Of a stretch of 64,000 nucleotides of DNA, positions 35,601-45,984 are shown piece after piece; the first letter of the stretch is position 1; each line of letters begins with the position of its first letter. A program made the translations under genes and the position numbers. A model generated the notes under the pieces. It ran no database searches. It was not told the origin of the DNA and worked only from the letters and a program-made list of their open reading frames with translations. The stretch is from Dioszegia crocea (Eukaryota; Basidiomycota; Tremellomycetes; Tremellales; Bulleribasidiaceae), in contig BCKK01000006.1 of the NCBI GenBank assembly GCA_001600615.1, positions 434,001-498,000 of the forward strand, given 5' to 3'.

Positions 35601-37940
35601 ATGATGGTGTCTACCAATCCCAGTGAGTGAAATCTGCCTCCGTAGTGCCCAACCTAGTCCGGTCGATATCGCTTCATCACCGGCCATCCGCTGACACTAT
35701 CCAGCTTCGATACAGGTCACTTCCTCCTCCTCCGGTCCCTCATTCCATCTCTCCACCGACACCCTCTCATACCGATTCCACGTCTCCACCGGCGCGCCCG
35801 TAGCTGAAGGCGCCCCTATCCCAGTCGGCGAGCTAGTCCACGACCATTTCGGATCACCCGTCACTGAAGATGTCGAGAGTAACGACATCCTTATTGCGCC
35901 TAACCAGGTCAAGCTAGGCCGTATCCAGCGCGAATTCGCAGATTTGGGTAGGGGCGACTATCGGCTTCCCTCCATCCACATTCGGTATCCCGAAGGTCAC
36001 ACTGTGTCTCATTTCGTGTATAAAGATCACGAGGTCATTGCGGGTAAACCCAAGCTTGAGTGTTTACCGGCAACATGGGGATCAGAGTCAGAAGTGACCA
36101 CTCTACAAGTGAGGATGGTGGAGGAGCGATCGGGTCTGGAGGCGGTTTTGAGCTATTCGGTGTTCAAGGATTCAGGTGCTATTGCTCGATCGGTCAGGTT
36201 GGAGAATAAGGGGAAGGGCGAGGTAGAGATCCAGAGATTGGCGAGCTGGGGAGGTGATCTTGAAGTAGGGGACTGGGAGATGATTCAGCTTTGTGGGGAC
36301 TGGGGTCACGAGGCGAAAGAGGTCAGGAGGAAGGTGTACACTGGGACTCAAGGGTAAGTCTTGGATTTGACAAGAGAGGAAAGTGCTGATTGTGCAGCTT
36401 CCAAACCGCTGGCGGGTACTCTTCACACCATCACAACCCCTTCGTCGCCCTCGTCCATCCCTCAACCACGGAGACCGCTGGTCCGGCATACGGGTACAGC
36501 CTCATCTATTCGGGCTCCTTCGCGTGCGAGGTCGAGAAGTCCCCCCAGGGCCAGACACGCGTCCTCCTCGGTCTCAATCCCCTGCAACTATCCTGGCCTC
36601 TCAAACCCGGAGAAAGCTTTACGACTCCCGAGTGTGTGGCTGTATACTCTGAGCACGGAATTGGCGGGATGAGCCGGAACCTCCATCGTCTTTATCGAAA
36701 CAACCTCTCTACTTCGAAGTACACACACGAACCTCGTCCTGCCTTGCTCAACAATTGGGAAGCGACCTACTTTGACATTACGGCCGACAAGCTCTTCCCT
36801 ATTGCGTTTAAGGCGGCGGATCTGGGCGCGAAGCTGTTTGTGATGGATGACGGCTGGTTTGGGCGGGGCGATAACGCCAGGACTAGCGACCACAGAGGCC
36901 TTGGGGATTGGTTCCCTAATGAGGAAATCTTCCCCGAGGGTCTGGGCGCGTTTGTTGACAAGGTCACAGGCCTGAAGGGAGGAGAGATGAAGTTCGGAAT
37001 CTGGGTAGAGCCAGAGATGGTGAATCCCAAATCCGATCTCTACACGGCGCACCCCGATTGGGTTTTACATGCCACCGATCATGAACGGACGCTGGAACGG
37101 TACCAACTCGTTCTCGATCTCAGCCTCACCGAGGTCCAGGACTACATCATCCACTCCCTCACCAAAATTCTCTCATCCGCCAACATCTCATATGTCAAGT
37201 GGGACAAGAACCGGATGATCCACGAGACCTCCTCTCCGTCCACCATCCATCGATACACACTTGGCATCTACCGTGTATTCGAGACCCTTACCACTCGCTT
37301 CCCCGATGTACTCTGGGAGGGCTGTGCGTCGGGCGGTGGGCGGTTTGACGCTGGGCTGCTCTACTATTTCCCTCAGACATGGACATCGGACAATATGGAT
37401 GCGCACGACCGCCTTTCAATCCAATTCGGCACCACGCTCGCCTACCCCGCGTCAGCTATGGGGTGCCACGTCTGCGCAGTCCCCAACCACATCACAGGCC
37501 GAGTGATCCCTTTCGAGTTCCGCGCGCATGTCGCGATGATGGGCGGGTCATTCGGATTTGAGCTGGATCCCAATATCTTATCGGAGGAGGAGCAGCGTAC
37601 GATCCCCGAGTTGATCAAGCTAGGCGAGAGGGTCAACCCGCTCGTGATCACTGGAGAGATGTACAGGCTGAATCTCCCGCTAGAGTCGAACTTCCCCGCA
37701 GCGATGTATGTGGCGCAGAATGGGCAAGAGGCGGTATTGCTGGCATACCAAGTCCGGCATGTGGTCAGGGAGGGTACCCCAGCTCTGAGACTTCAGGGAT
37801 TGGAAGAGGGTGGGAAGTACGAGGTGGATATGCAGGGGCAAAAGAAGGTGTACTCTGGCGCTACTTTGATGGGGACTGGCTTGAAGATTTGGTGGAAGGG
37901 AGATTTCCAGAGCAGGGTTGTCTTCATCAGCAAGAAGTAA
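35601..37940 (+). CDS. GH36 alpha-galactosidase
   Basis: Hydrolyses terminal alpha-1,6-galactose from raffinose-family sugars and galactomannans. No signal peptide is seen (MMVSTNPTSIQVTSSSSGPS), which implies a cytosolic enzyme acting on imported sugars. The N-terminal beta-supersandwich runs to about residue 330. The TIM barrel starts at NNWEATYFDI and contains MDDGWFGRGDNARTSDHRGL-GDW. The nucleophile motif is YVKWDKNR, the substrate-binding motif CASGGGRFD, and the acid/base motif WTSDNMDAHDR. A C-terminal beta-domain follows and ends VVFISKK. Only two introns over about 745 residues, far fewer than its neighbours, and the whole 516-codon catalytic part is one exon. That low intron density fits a gene acquired from bacteria or a retro-copy; only a phylogeny would tell. 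Confidence 0.93.
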
Positions 37941-38508
37941 GGCGACTCTCAAGGGGGATCGCGTAGCTTCCAGGAAGACTTAAAATGCAAATGCTTAAAT
38001 CTCAGTCATCACATGGCACCTTTCTTACTTAGCGCTTAAGCCACCAGTGCCTCAGCCGCGAAACATGAGTCCGAACAATTGCTGTTCAGTATAGAACGTG
38101 ACTAGAGAGGAGCTGAGATGCTGGCTACGACTTCGTACAGTGCGCAGCGAGGCACAGCGGCTCCAACAGCTCGCCGCTGACATGCTTGAGGTGGGTGGCA
38201 AAACGATGCCCGACGGCCGACGATGAAACAAGGCTAACGTAATTTGTCTCGGGGATATAAATAGCATCCCCGTTCTGCTTTTGCGTCACCGCTACTGTAC
38301 TCCCGCCGTCGACGATGGGCGCAGTAGCAACTTCGTCAACGGCCGCCATAGGGCTATGCACAGATAAGATCGGAAGATGACGATCACCGTTGCGGCCGTT
38401 AGATGCAACCAGGTTCGCAGCATCACTATATAACTACAGCTCAGAAGAAGGTGGCAAAGTTGCAACTATTTTCTCAGTACATCACCTACCTAAACCCACT
38501 CTTACACG
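37941..38508. other. intergenic region upstream of aspartic protease
   Basis: About 570 bp. A 78-codon minus-strand frame (38125-38361) has no family resemblance and is not called. A palindrome (CGGGGAT / ATCCCCG, 38250-38272) encloses a TATA-like ataaatag about 250 bp before the protease ATG. Confidence 0.45.
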
Positions 38509-40470
38509 ATGCGATCATCAGCAGTTTGGATGCTCTTGGGCTTTGCCGAAGCGGTAGCAGCTGCCACTGTTCCGGCTGGAAGCACTATGGAGAGAGGGTG
38601 AGTTGACTGGTGGATAGAGGGGTCTAAAGCAGAACACTGATCATAGCAGCTTTGAGCATCTGCCCGTCAAGCGAGAACACGAACATGTCGCCTCGGCCCG
38701 GAAGAGAGATCGTCAGTCGCAAAATCTTACCTTGAGATCTTTGCTAACAGCTTAGTCCGGCTCCAGAGGCATCGTCGACAGGTTGAGGCATACACCACGA
38801 ACACGATGGATCCTGCCAAGATGGCGGACCATGCCGCGATCCTCGCAGCGGCACAGGAGCTCGAGGGAGCTAGCATGAGGCGGCGAGCAGATGCCACCAA
38901 TGGAGGGAGCGCCCCAATGGACGACTACTATTCTGCCGGGGTAGATATCGGCTACTCGGCCAATGTGTCTGTCGGTACCCCAGCACAAATCTTCACCATG
39001 GTTCCTGACAGTAAGTTCACTTCAAGCTTCCTGTGGACTGTGGCTGATGTGAATCAGCTGGCTCGTCGGATCTATGGGTACCCAGCACTCAGTCTACCGA
39101 TCCTGCAAGTGATTCTTCACTCGTGACAAGATGATAGCTAATCAGCCCAGGGTCATCATCTCTTCAATACCGGCTCATCGTCTACATATCAAAGCACCAG
39201 CCAGGCTTTTACCGACTCCTACGGTCTTGGACAAGCATCCGGGATCGTCTCCCGAGACACCGTGCAGTTTGCCGGTTTCACCGTAACCAACAAGACTTTT
39301 GGTGTGGCGAATAAGGTCGACAGCCAGTTCCAGCAGCAGTTTAATGATGGTATCATTGGTGCGTCGAGTCAAGATTTTCTGGATTCAGCTGCTAACATTG
39401 GTAGGCATGGCTTCTTCCGTCCTTTCCAACATGTCCGCCTACACCTTCTTCGAGGATCTCATCTCGGGCAAGCAAATCAACAACCCGTACTTCTCCGTCT
39501 TCCTTGCCAGGGGCCGTCAGTACGCCAGCGGATCTTCCTCAAGCGATGCGCTCATTGGTGGCTCCACGATCTGCCTAGGATGTATGGCGGCCACAGCCAA
39601 CGTTCAGAGCTCTGGTTCGATGTGAGTCAATGTCTCCTTGTAAGAGATGGGTGAGCTGATTCAGACAGGTTCTACGTACCGGTCACGCTGTTCGCGTTCT
39701 ACGAGGTCCAAGTTACTGGTATCAGCCTGAACGGCCAAGCCATCGGCTCAACTTCACACCTGGGTGAGTTGCTTGGTTAGCTTGTGTATGGTCGTCGCTG
39801 ATGATTTAGCCATCATTGACACTGGAACTACGGACATGATCCTCCCTACCAAAGTTGCCGCTGCTATGATGGCCCCCGTCAAAGGCCAACTCCAACGAGA
39901 CGGATCATACATCGTACCTGTAGCCAACATCGACACTACCACTAAATTTACCGTCAACTTCAATGGTGGGAGCATCGACATCAACCCTCTTGATCTAATC
40001 GCAGGCTACGCCGTGAGTCTGCTATCCAGTCAGGTTTCAAGCGGTTGCTGATAGAACAGGACTCCAGCCGACGCTACTATTACATGAACGTGTACGCTTC
40101 CGACACTCAGGACCCCAACGGCGCTCTCATCTCAATCATGGGCGACGTCTTCATCAAGAACGCCCTTACTGTCTTTTCGTACTCGCAAAACGGATCACCC
40201 GCTGTCGGCTTCCAGCAGCTCAACGCGAACTCGATGGGCGATACCAGTAGTGTGGCGATTGCAGCTCAGACCGCTCCTGGTTTGCTTACCAGTGGGACTT
40301 TCCGAGCGACAGGGACACGGACCGGTATCTCGGTATCAGGTACTGCCGCGTCTTCTGCTTCTGCATCGAGAGCGGCGGCTAGGGCAAGATTTGACGTCTC
40401 TGGCGTGACCATGGGTTCCGCTGCGGCAGCCATGGTGGGGATAGTTGCTGGACTAGCGATGACCATCTAG
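38509..40470 (+). CDS. Pepsin-type aspartic protease, probably GPI-anchored
   Basis: Secreted A1-family endopeptidase. MRSSAVWMLLGFAEAVAAAT is a signal peptide. A propeptide rich in basic pairs (EHLPVKREHEHVASARKR; RLQRHRRQ) suggests kexin processing. The mature part has VSVGTPAQ, the first active site VPDTGSSDLWVPST (split by an intron inside the Thr codon), the flap region, and the second site IIDTGTTDMILP, with GDVFIKNALTVFSYS near the end. The C-terminus is Ser/Thr/Ala-rich and finishes in a hydrophobic stretch (MGSAAAAMVGIVAGLAMTI), as in yapsin-like GPI proteins. Seven or so introns. The substrate is unknown. Cell-wall or plasma-membrane location is inferred from the tail. Confidence 0.88.
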
Positions 40471-40677
40471 ATAGTATTTATATTCGAAGCATCACATGTA
40501 GCCATTTTAATCTCCTAAATCGAGGTCCAGAACATGCCTGTGCATCACTCGACGGTTGCGATATGACAGTGTGACATGTGTGACGTCACTTTTGTTGATC
40601 CTTGCAATTCTTGCTCGGACGCTCTGAGTAACTTTCCCTTCTTCTTACATCTCTTCTCTCGCAAACGACCCGCAAAA

Positions 40678-43227
40678 ATGAGCGCTCCGGCTACAGACAA
40701 GGCCGTGGTAAAGATAGAGGTCCCCTCTGCTGGGCCCTCGGCTGCCCTCCGACTCCTTTCCACTGCATCGCTCTCACAACCGCATCTCCTACCCTTCCCA
40801 TCTATCCCCGTCGCTGGAATCATTGCGCCCGTACTCTACCTGCTGTCTCTGCCTGGATATCTCAAACAGCTGAGAAGAAAGCCGATTGTGGAAGAGCGTG
40901 AAATAACGCAAATCATTTCTGGAGGAGGCAAGAAACGCAGGGCGATAGAAAAGAGGACAGGGGTACAAATGATGAAAGTCAAGAAGGATTTGTACGTTCG
41001 TCGGGAGGGTGAAGTAAGTCCATCTCTGTATAAAGATAGCAGAATCGAGATCAAAGCGCTGATCATCTAGAAACGGCTCCATCATGAGGATCCAGTACGG
41101 TCACCGTCTCCATGGACGCTACTCTCCGGCGCACCGACGAGTAGCAAACTCGCAAATTTGCTCTCACTCTTTCTCAATACTTTGCTCACTCTGGCTATTC
41201 TCGACCAGTCATGGTCAGGCCGCTTAAGAAGCCATGCGGACTTGACATATGCCCGGTAGGTTCACCTGAGCCCGACTTTCGTAGATACAATGCTGACCGG
41301 CAGAACTGGCTCAATCACACCCCACACCGCTTCACTGAATTTCCGCCTACCACCCTCATCATTGACGCACGGGGAACAGTCGTGTACTGCTGAGGTCTTA
41401 TACCGCCCCTTACTTTCGAACTCCGCGATTCCTGTAGAATGGGAGCGGTCCCAGCCCATTGCGATCACGGATCCGACCGATTGGACTGGAAAGGTCGAAC
41501 TTGCAGGACTCAACTCTGGCGTCATGTACCAGTGTAAGCTGATGCGCAAAACGTGATACGGATGCCCAAAGCTGATATCTTCTAGACAAAGTCAGGCAGG
41601 AGGACGGATCATTCTGGCCCCTGGACGACAACTTCCCCTTAAATTTCACAACCTTCCCCGACCCTCGTTTATCGCGAGCGAGCCATTTCAAATTCATCCA
41701 TGCAGCGTGAGTCTACCCTACCTGCGACTCAGTCGAGTAGTCTGACTTCCCCAGATCACCCCGCGAGTATCCCGCACCATACTCTCCTTACCAGCTCATC
41801 AAGCCCCTGCTCCTTCCGCTCCTTCCTTCCAAGGCGCCACAAATCGTGCCCACGCCATCTCACATCAAGCATCAATGGCAAGCGTATCACAGTCGGCAGC
41901 CTGCTTGGCGTGTGCTGGGTGATTGGCTGGCGGATATGCGAGATCGAGCGGCATGGGCACAGATCAAATTTGGGCTAATAGGTGATGATATCGAGATGGT
42001 TGGAAGTAAGAGAGGTCCTATGGGTATATTGGAGAATGACAAGCGGCGCGCGAGCAGGTTCGTTACCCGATCCTGTGTCTTCGCAGACAATTACTGATGT
42101 TTAGGGCATTACTCGCTTCGAGGGATGTTCGAGATGTATACGAAACTCTCCGTAAGTATTCGACCGGCAGGAGAAGAGTTTGATCCCAAGCTGATATCAG
42201 CAATCCTGCCTTCTCGAGTGCATAGCCCGAGCGAGGGACATATCTTGGAGCCTGCAGCTTTGTCTTTCCCTGAATCTGCATTTGCGTGAGTCATGCCGAT
42301 GATCAAGGCAGCTGGACCGTGCTGACCCAACAGATACGCCGACACGCAATTCTACCGCCTGCGCAGACCGTCCGTGGAACGCTCCGCGCGCGAGTCTCAT
42401 GACTGGATGGCAGACATTACCGATCTGGAGAGCTGGCTGAGTAAGGTCAACGGGACGACTGGATTCAAGGTGTGTTCTCATGCACACAGCTTTGGAGCTC
42501 GCCTGTTGCTGATACGTACGCAGTTCGTGCTGAGCAGTACCCACCTCAACCCCTTCTTTGGCGGTAAAGATTTCGAAACCGAATGGCGTAGTGCGGTGTT
42601 GGATGTACTGCAATATGCACCCAACGTAATCGTTTTGTCCGAATCACGTCGTATGCCCACGCAGGATTGATGTCACTGGTGAAGGCTAACTTTTCAGACG
42701 GCTTCACATCATCACAGCTTCGTAAACGTGTTCTCGAAATCACCTCACCGGCCCTTTCAGCCCCTATCTACCCAGTCTGGTGGCCATTTGCGCACGCTCC
42801 TGTCCCGCCTAACCTCTCCAGCGCTCGCGAAGAACAGGTATCGAGCTGGGCCCGAGTGGACGGTAAAGTGGTGGAAGAGATTGAACTCGTCAAGGTCGAT
42901 CAGGTCCTTCGACATATCCCTACCTTCGGTGGCAGGCAGTGGACCAGTCTGGAGGTGGACTCCACTGTCGGTGATAGGCCAAGATGCCATGTGGTGTTTT
43001 GGAAAGAGGGAAAAGAGGTGGGCAGGCTGGAAGTTGTTGGTGCGAGCAAGGCGAACATAAAGGCTGTTGGAAGTGTAGCGGAGAGTCTAGGAAGTGTGAG
43101 TGGTTCTGGCTCATTCAAATGGAGCATGAGCATTGCGGGCCAAGCTGACAGTCCTGTAGTTGCTACGCCGGTTTGGGCTGACTTCTCGGAGATGGTTCTG
43201 AGCGAAATATTCGGGGGCCGAAAGTAA
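40678..43227 (+). CDS. PhoD-like phosphatase-fold membrane protein with degenerate active site
   Basis: The overall plan is that of fungal PhoD-like proteins. N-terminal hydrophobic segments (PVAGIIAPVLYLLSLPGYL; LLSLFLNTLLTLAILDQSW) are followed by a fibronectin-like domain (TPHTASLNFRLP; WTGKVELAGLNSGVMYQYKV; TTFPDPRLSRASHFKFIHAA). The phosphatase part includes ALLASRDVRDVYETL, AYADTQFYRLRRPS, WLSKVNGTTGFKFVLSSTHL and VLDVLQYAPNVIVLS. The catalytic metal motifs are not intact: a possible LGDWLAD stands for LGDxxYAD, DDHE is replaced by SRVHSPSE, and DRHE by ESRRDGF. The frame is open through all exons, so this is a conserved gene, not a pseudogene. It may be a non-catalytic PhoD relative at an internal membrane; substrate and partner are unknown. 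Confidence 0.7.
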
Positions 43228-43569
43228 CACTAGAATCTGAAGCTTATCATATACATACCTATACATGTCGAATGTATGACCCAATACCAATCAAGCCCGT
43301 GGAGGGGGGACTTGAAGGCAACTACATAGTACTGCGAACCAGGCTGAAGTCTGCCCCACCTTGCCCCACTTTGCCCCATGTGGCACTTTTCGGTCAAATC
43401 CGAATGCGTCAAAAGATACATCGGGGATCGGCCTGAATTCAGAAACGCTTATCAAGACTCGACTCTTTATCTCTTTCCCATCTCTGTCCTATTTTCCATC
43501 TCTTCCTTGTGTATATTTCCCCCTTCCAAAGAGACTGCTTTGTGTATAGTCAACAAGATTCTGAAGAAA
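43228..43569 (+). promoter_or_regulatory. ARO8-type promoter with triplicated TTGCCCCAC motif
   Basis: About 340 bp. At 43351-43380 the sequence CTGCCCCACC / TTGCCCCACT / TTGCCCCATG repeats a ten-base unit three times head to tail, about 190 bp before the aminotransferase ATG. Exact 10-bp (one helical turn) phasing suggests stacked binding of a zinc-finger factor on one face of the DNA; the factor is not known. Confidence 0.5.
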
Positions 43570-45601
43570 ATGGACGCAGCACACGCCATCCCCGCCCATG
43601 GAGGCATCGACGCCCGGGGCAAAGCCGTCGACCCCTCCACCAAACATCTTATCAGTGCCGATCTGCCCAAGTCTATGGACATGACGCACCATCTCAACCG
43701 GCTTTCCAAGAACCGGAATCCTAGCAGTCTTAAAGAGCTGTACAAGTGAGTACCCATCGTATGCCCAGGCGACACATGCCCCGAGGCGATATTACACGTC
43801 AATCTGGTCATACGCTGACATTCTAAGATACGCTGCTATCCCGGGCATGCTCAGTCTCGGAGGAGGTATTCCCCACCCGGACGTCTTCCCATTCGAGCAA
43901 ATTTCCGCCCTTACTCTACCTACCGATTCCGTCTCGCTGGACCTCCCACGTGTCCCTGAGAAGCCTAAGCAGAGCCTGCTATCCTGGCTCTTTGGCGGTG
44001 GCAAGCGGGTCGACGAGATTTCTATCCCCAAGTATGCCCAGAACCCCACGCCTACCACTGTCCAACTCTCAACTTCGCTCCAGTATCAGGCTGCTACGGG
44101 CCCGCCCGCACTCCCTCTTTTCCTCAGGGAGTATGTGGAGAAGGTGTATAGGCCCGCTTATGCCGACTGGGACGTTTTGCTCAATGTGGGCGCAACAGAC
44201 GGATGGGCCAAGATCTGCATGATGCTTCTTGAGGTCGGAGATGCTATCTTGGTCGAAGAGTGGACATACCCTGGTGCGGAGAATGCTTTCTTGCCTATGG
44301 AAGTTGTCAATGTGCCTATCAAGATGGACGGCGAGGGGGTACTGCCCAGTCATCTTGAAGAGGTTCTGGGAGGGTGGAAGGAGGAAGAGCGGGGAGGCAA
44401 GAAGAGGCCTAGGGTATTCTATACTATCCCGACTGGCCAGAACCCCACTGGCGCAACTATGATGGGCAAGAGGAAGAAGGAGGTCTATGCTGTGTGCAAA
44501 AAGTACGATGTGATCATTTGCGAAGATGAGCCATACTACACCTTGGTAAGTTGTTTTGGCTGGAGCAGAGTTTGAGCATCTCGTTGACTTAGCAGTACGT
44601 TGGCGACTGGACTCCGAAAGGACACAAAGCCAGCGCAGAGGAGCAGCACCAGATTGAGGCTGAGAAGAAGGAGGGTAAAGAGGGGAATGACGCCTTTGTC
44701 AAGGTCCTCCCTCCGACTTACCTCACTTACGATACCGATGGCCGAGTCATTCGTATGGACGTGAGTTTTACACGTTATCAAATCCCGGACTCAACTGACT
44801 TTCACAGACATTCTCCAAGACATCCTGCCCCGGTTCGCGTCTTGGCTGGTTCACCACCTCGCCACTCTTCATTGAGCGTCTCACACGATCCACCGAAGCG
44901 CAAACTCAGGCACCTTCGGGATTCGCCACTGCCCTCACGACGACCCTTCTCACCCACTGGGGCTATGACGGGTACATCCGTTGGCTGCGGGGCATCAAAG
45001 CGACGTACAAGCAGCGTCGGGACTGGATCATCGATGCGATTGACGATAACTTTGATCTGGTATTTGATCAGACACCGGCTGTTGGGTCTGGGGAGAAGAG
45101 ACAGGTGTTTGAGATTGAGGATTTTGGGAAGGGCGCGACGTGCTATAGCAAGTCTGGCGTAGATGCGTGGGACGAAAAGAAGGGCGCTATGGGCGTGAGC
45201 ACCAAGAAGGGCAAGGGGCCGGCTTTGGTCTCGTTCATCCCACCCACCGGTAAGTTCAGGATCCAGTCCAATGCCAGGCGACACCGCTGATATGTTAAGC
45301 TGGGATGTTCATCTTCCTCGCTGTGCACATCGACCAGCACCCCTCGTACCCTCATCACGCATCTCGCTCGGGCCCTGCCGAAGCAACTCGCGAGCTGATG
45401 GACAAGCTATGGCGTCAGCTGGCTGAGGCGCACGTTCTCGTTGCGCCCGGATGGGGCTTTGACGCGCGGGGCGAGCACAACATTGGTGGCGATGGGGTCG
45501 GGTACTTCAGGCTCAGTTATTCGACATTGAGCTACGCTCAGTGCAGGACTGCCATGAGAATCTTCTCGGAGGAACTGGACAAGTTCTTCAAGATCAAGTA
45601 G
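43570..45601 (+). CDS. ARO8: Aromatic aminotransferase (Aro8/Aro9, KAT II-like)
   Basis: PLP enzyme exchanging amino groups between aromatic amino acids (or kynurenine/aminoadipate) and 2-oxo acids. MDAAHAIPAHGGIDARGKAV leads to SLKELYKYAAIPGMLSLGGG and IPHPDVFPFEQI, the usual Aro8 entry. LNVGATDGWAKICMML, EWTYPGAENAFLPMEVVNVP, FYTIPTGQNPTGATM, CEDEPYYTL and the PLP-lysine motif TFSKTSCPGSRLGW are all present. The C-terminal domain ends CRTAMRIFSEELDKFFKIK. About 590 residues with four introns. A Lys/Glu-rich insertion (EEQHQIEAEKKEGKEGND) after the PLP tyrosine loop makes it slightly longer than the yeast enzyme. Which of Aro8 or Aro9 it corresponds to cannot be told by eye. Confidence 0.9.
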
Positions 45602-45984
45602 GGGGTTATGTGGCTTTGTAGCTATTGCGCGTCGTGTTTTAGGGGTATTTGAAGGTTTACAGGTTGTTAGAGGGCTTCATATGTATCAGTGTGATATTAC
45701 CTCGGGATTGTGCGCCATTGTTACCTCTGGCGAGCTATCAATACACGAAACCTTCCTCCGGAGCAATCAATCTCGTCCTGCTGGTCAGGCACAACTAGCT
45801 GTTGTTTTGAAGTTTCGCACTCCGGCAGAGATTGATTGATCTATCCTGCCACCTTCTCATGCGAGCTGATGTAGTAAAGAGTCCTCTACGATCGATACAT
45901 GATCTATACTACTAGATACAAAGGCCGACTCGGCGTCCGTGACTGGTAATGAACATCGCCGTCCAATGCGTTTCTCGTGCCCGC
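45602..45984. other. convergent intergenic region
   Basis: About 380 bp between the convergent aminotransferase and carotenoid dioxygenase genes. No gene or notable motif; likely two overlapping 3'UTR regions. Confidence 0.5.

Noticed and set aside
38052..38361. Minus-strand frames upstream of the aspartic protease
   Set aside because: No recognisable family, no neighbouring exons, overlap with a likely promoter.
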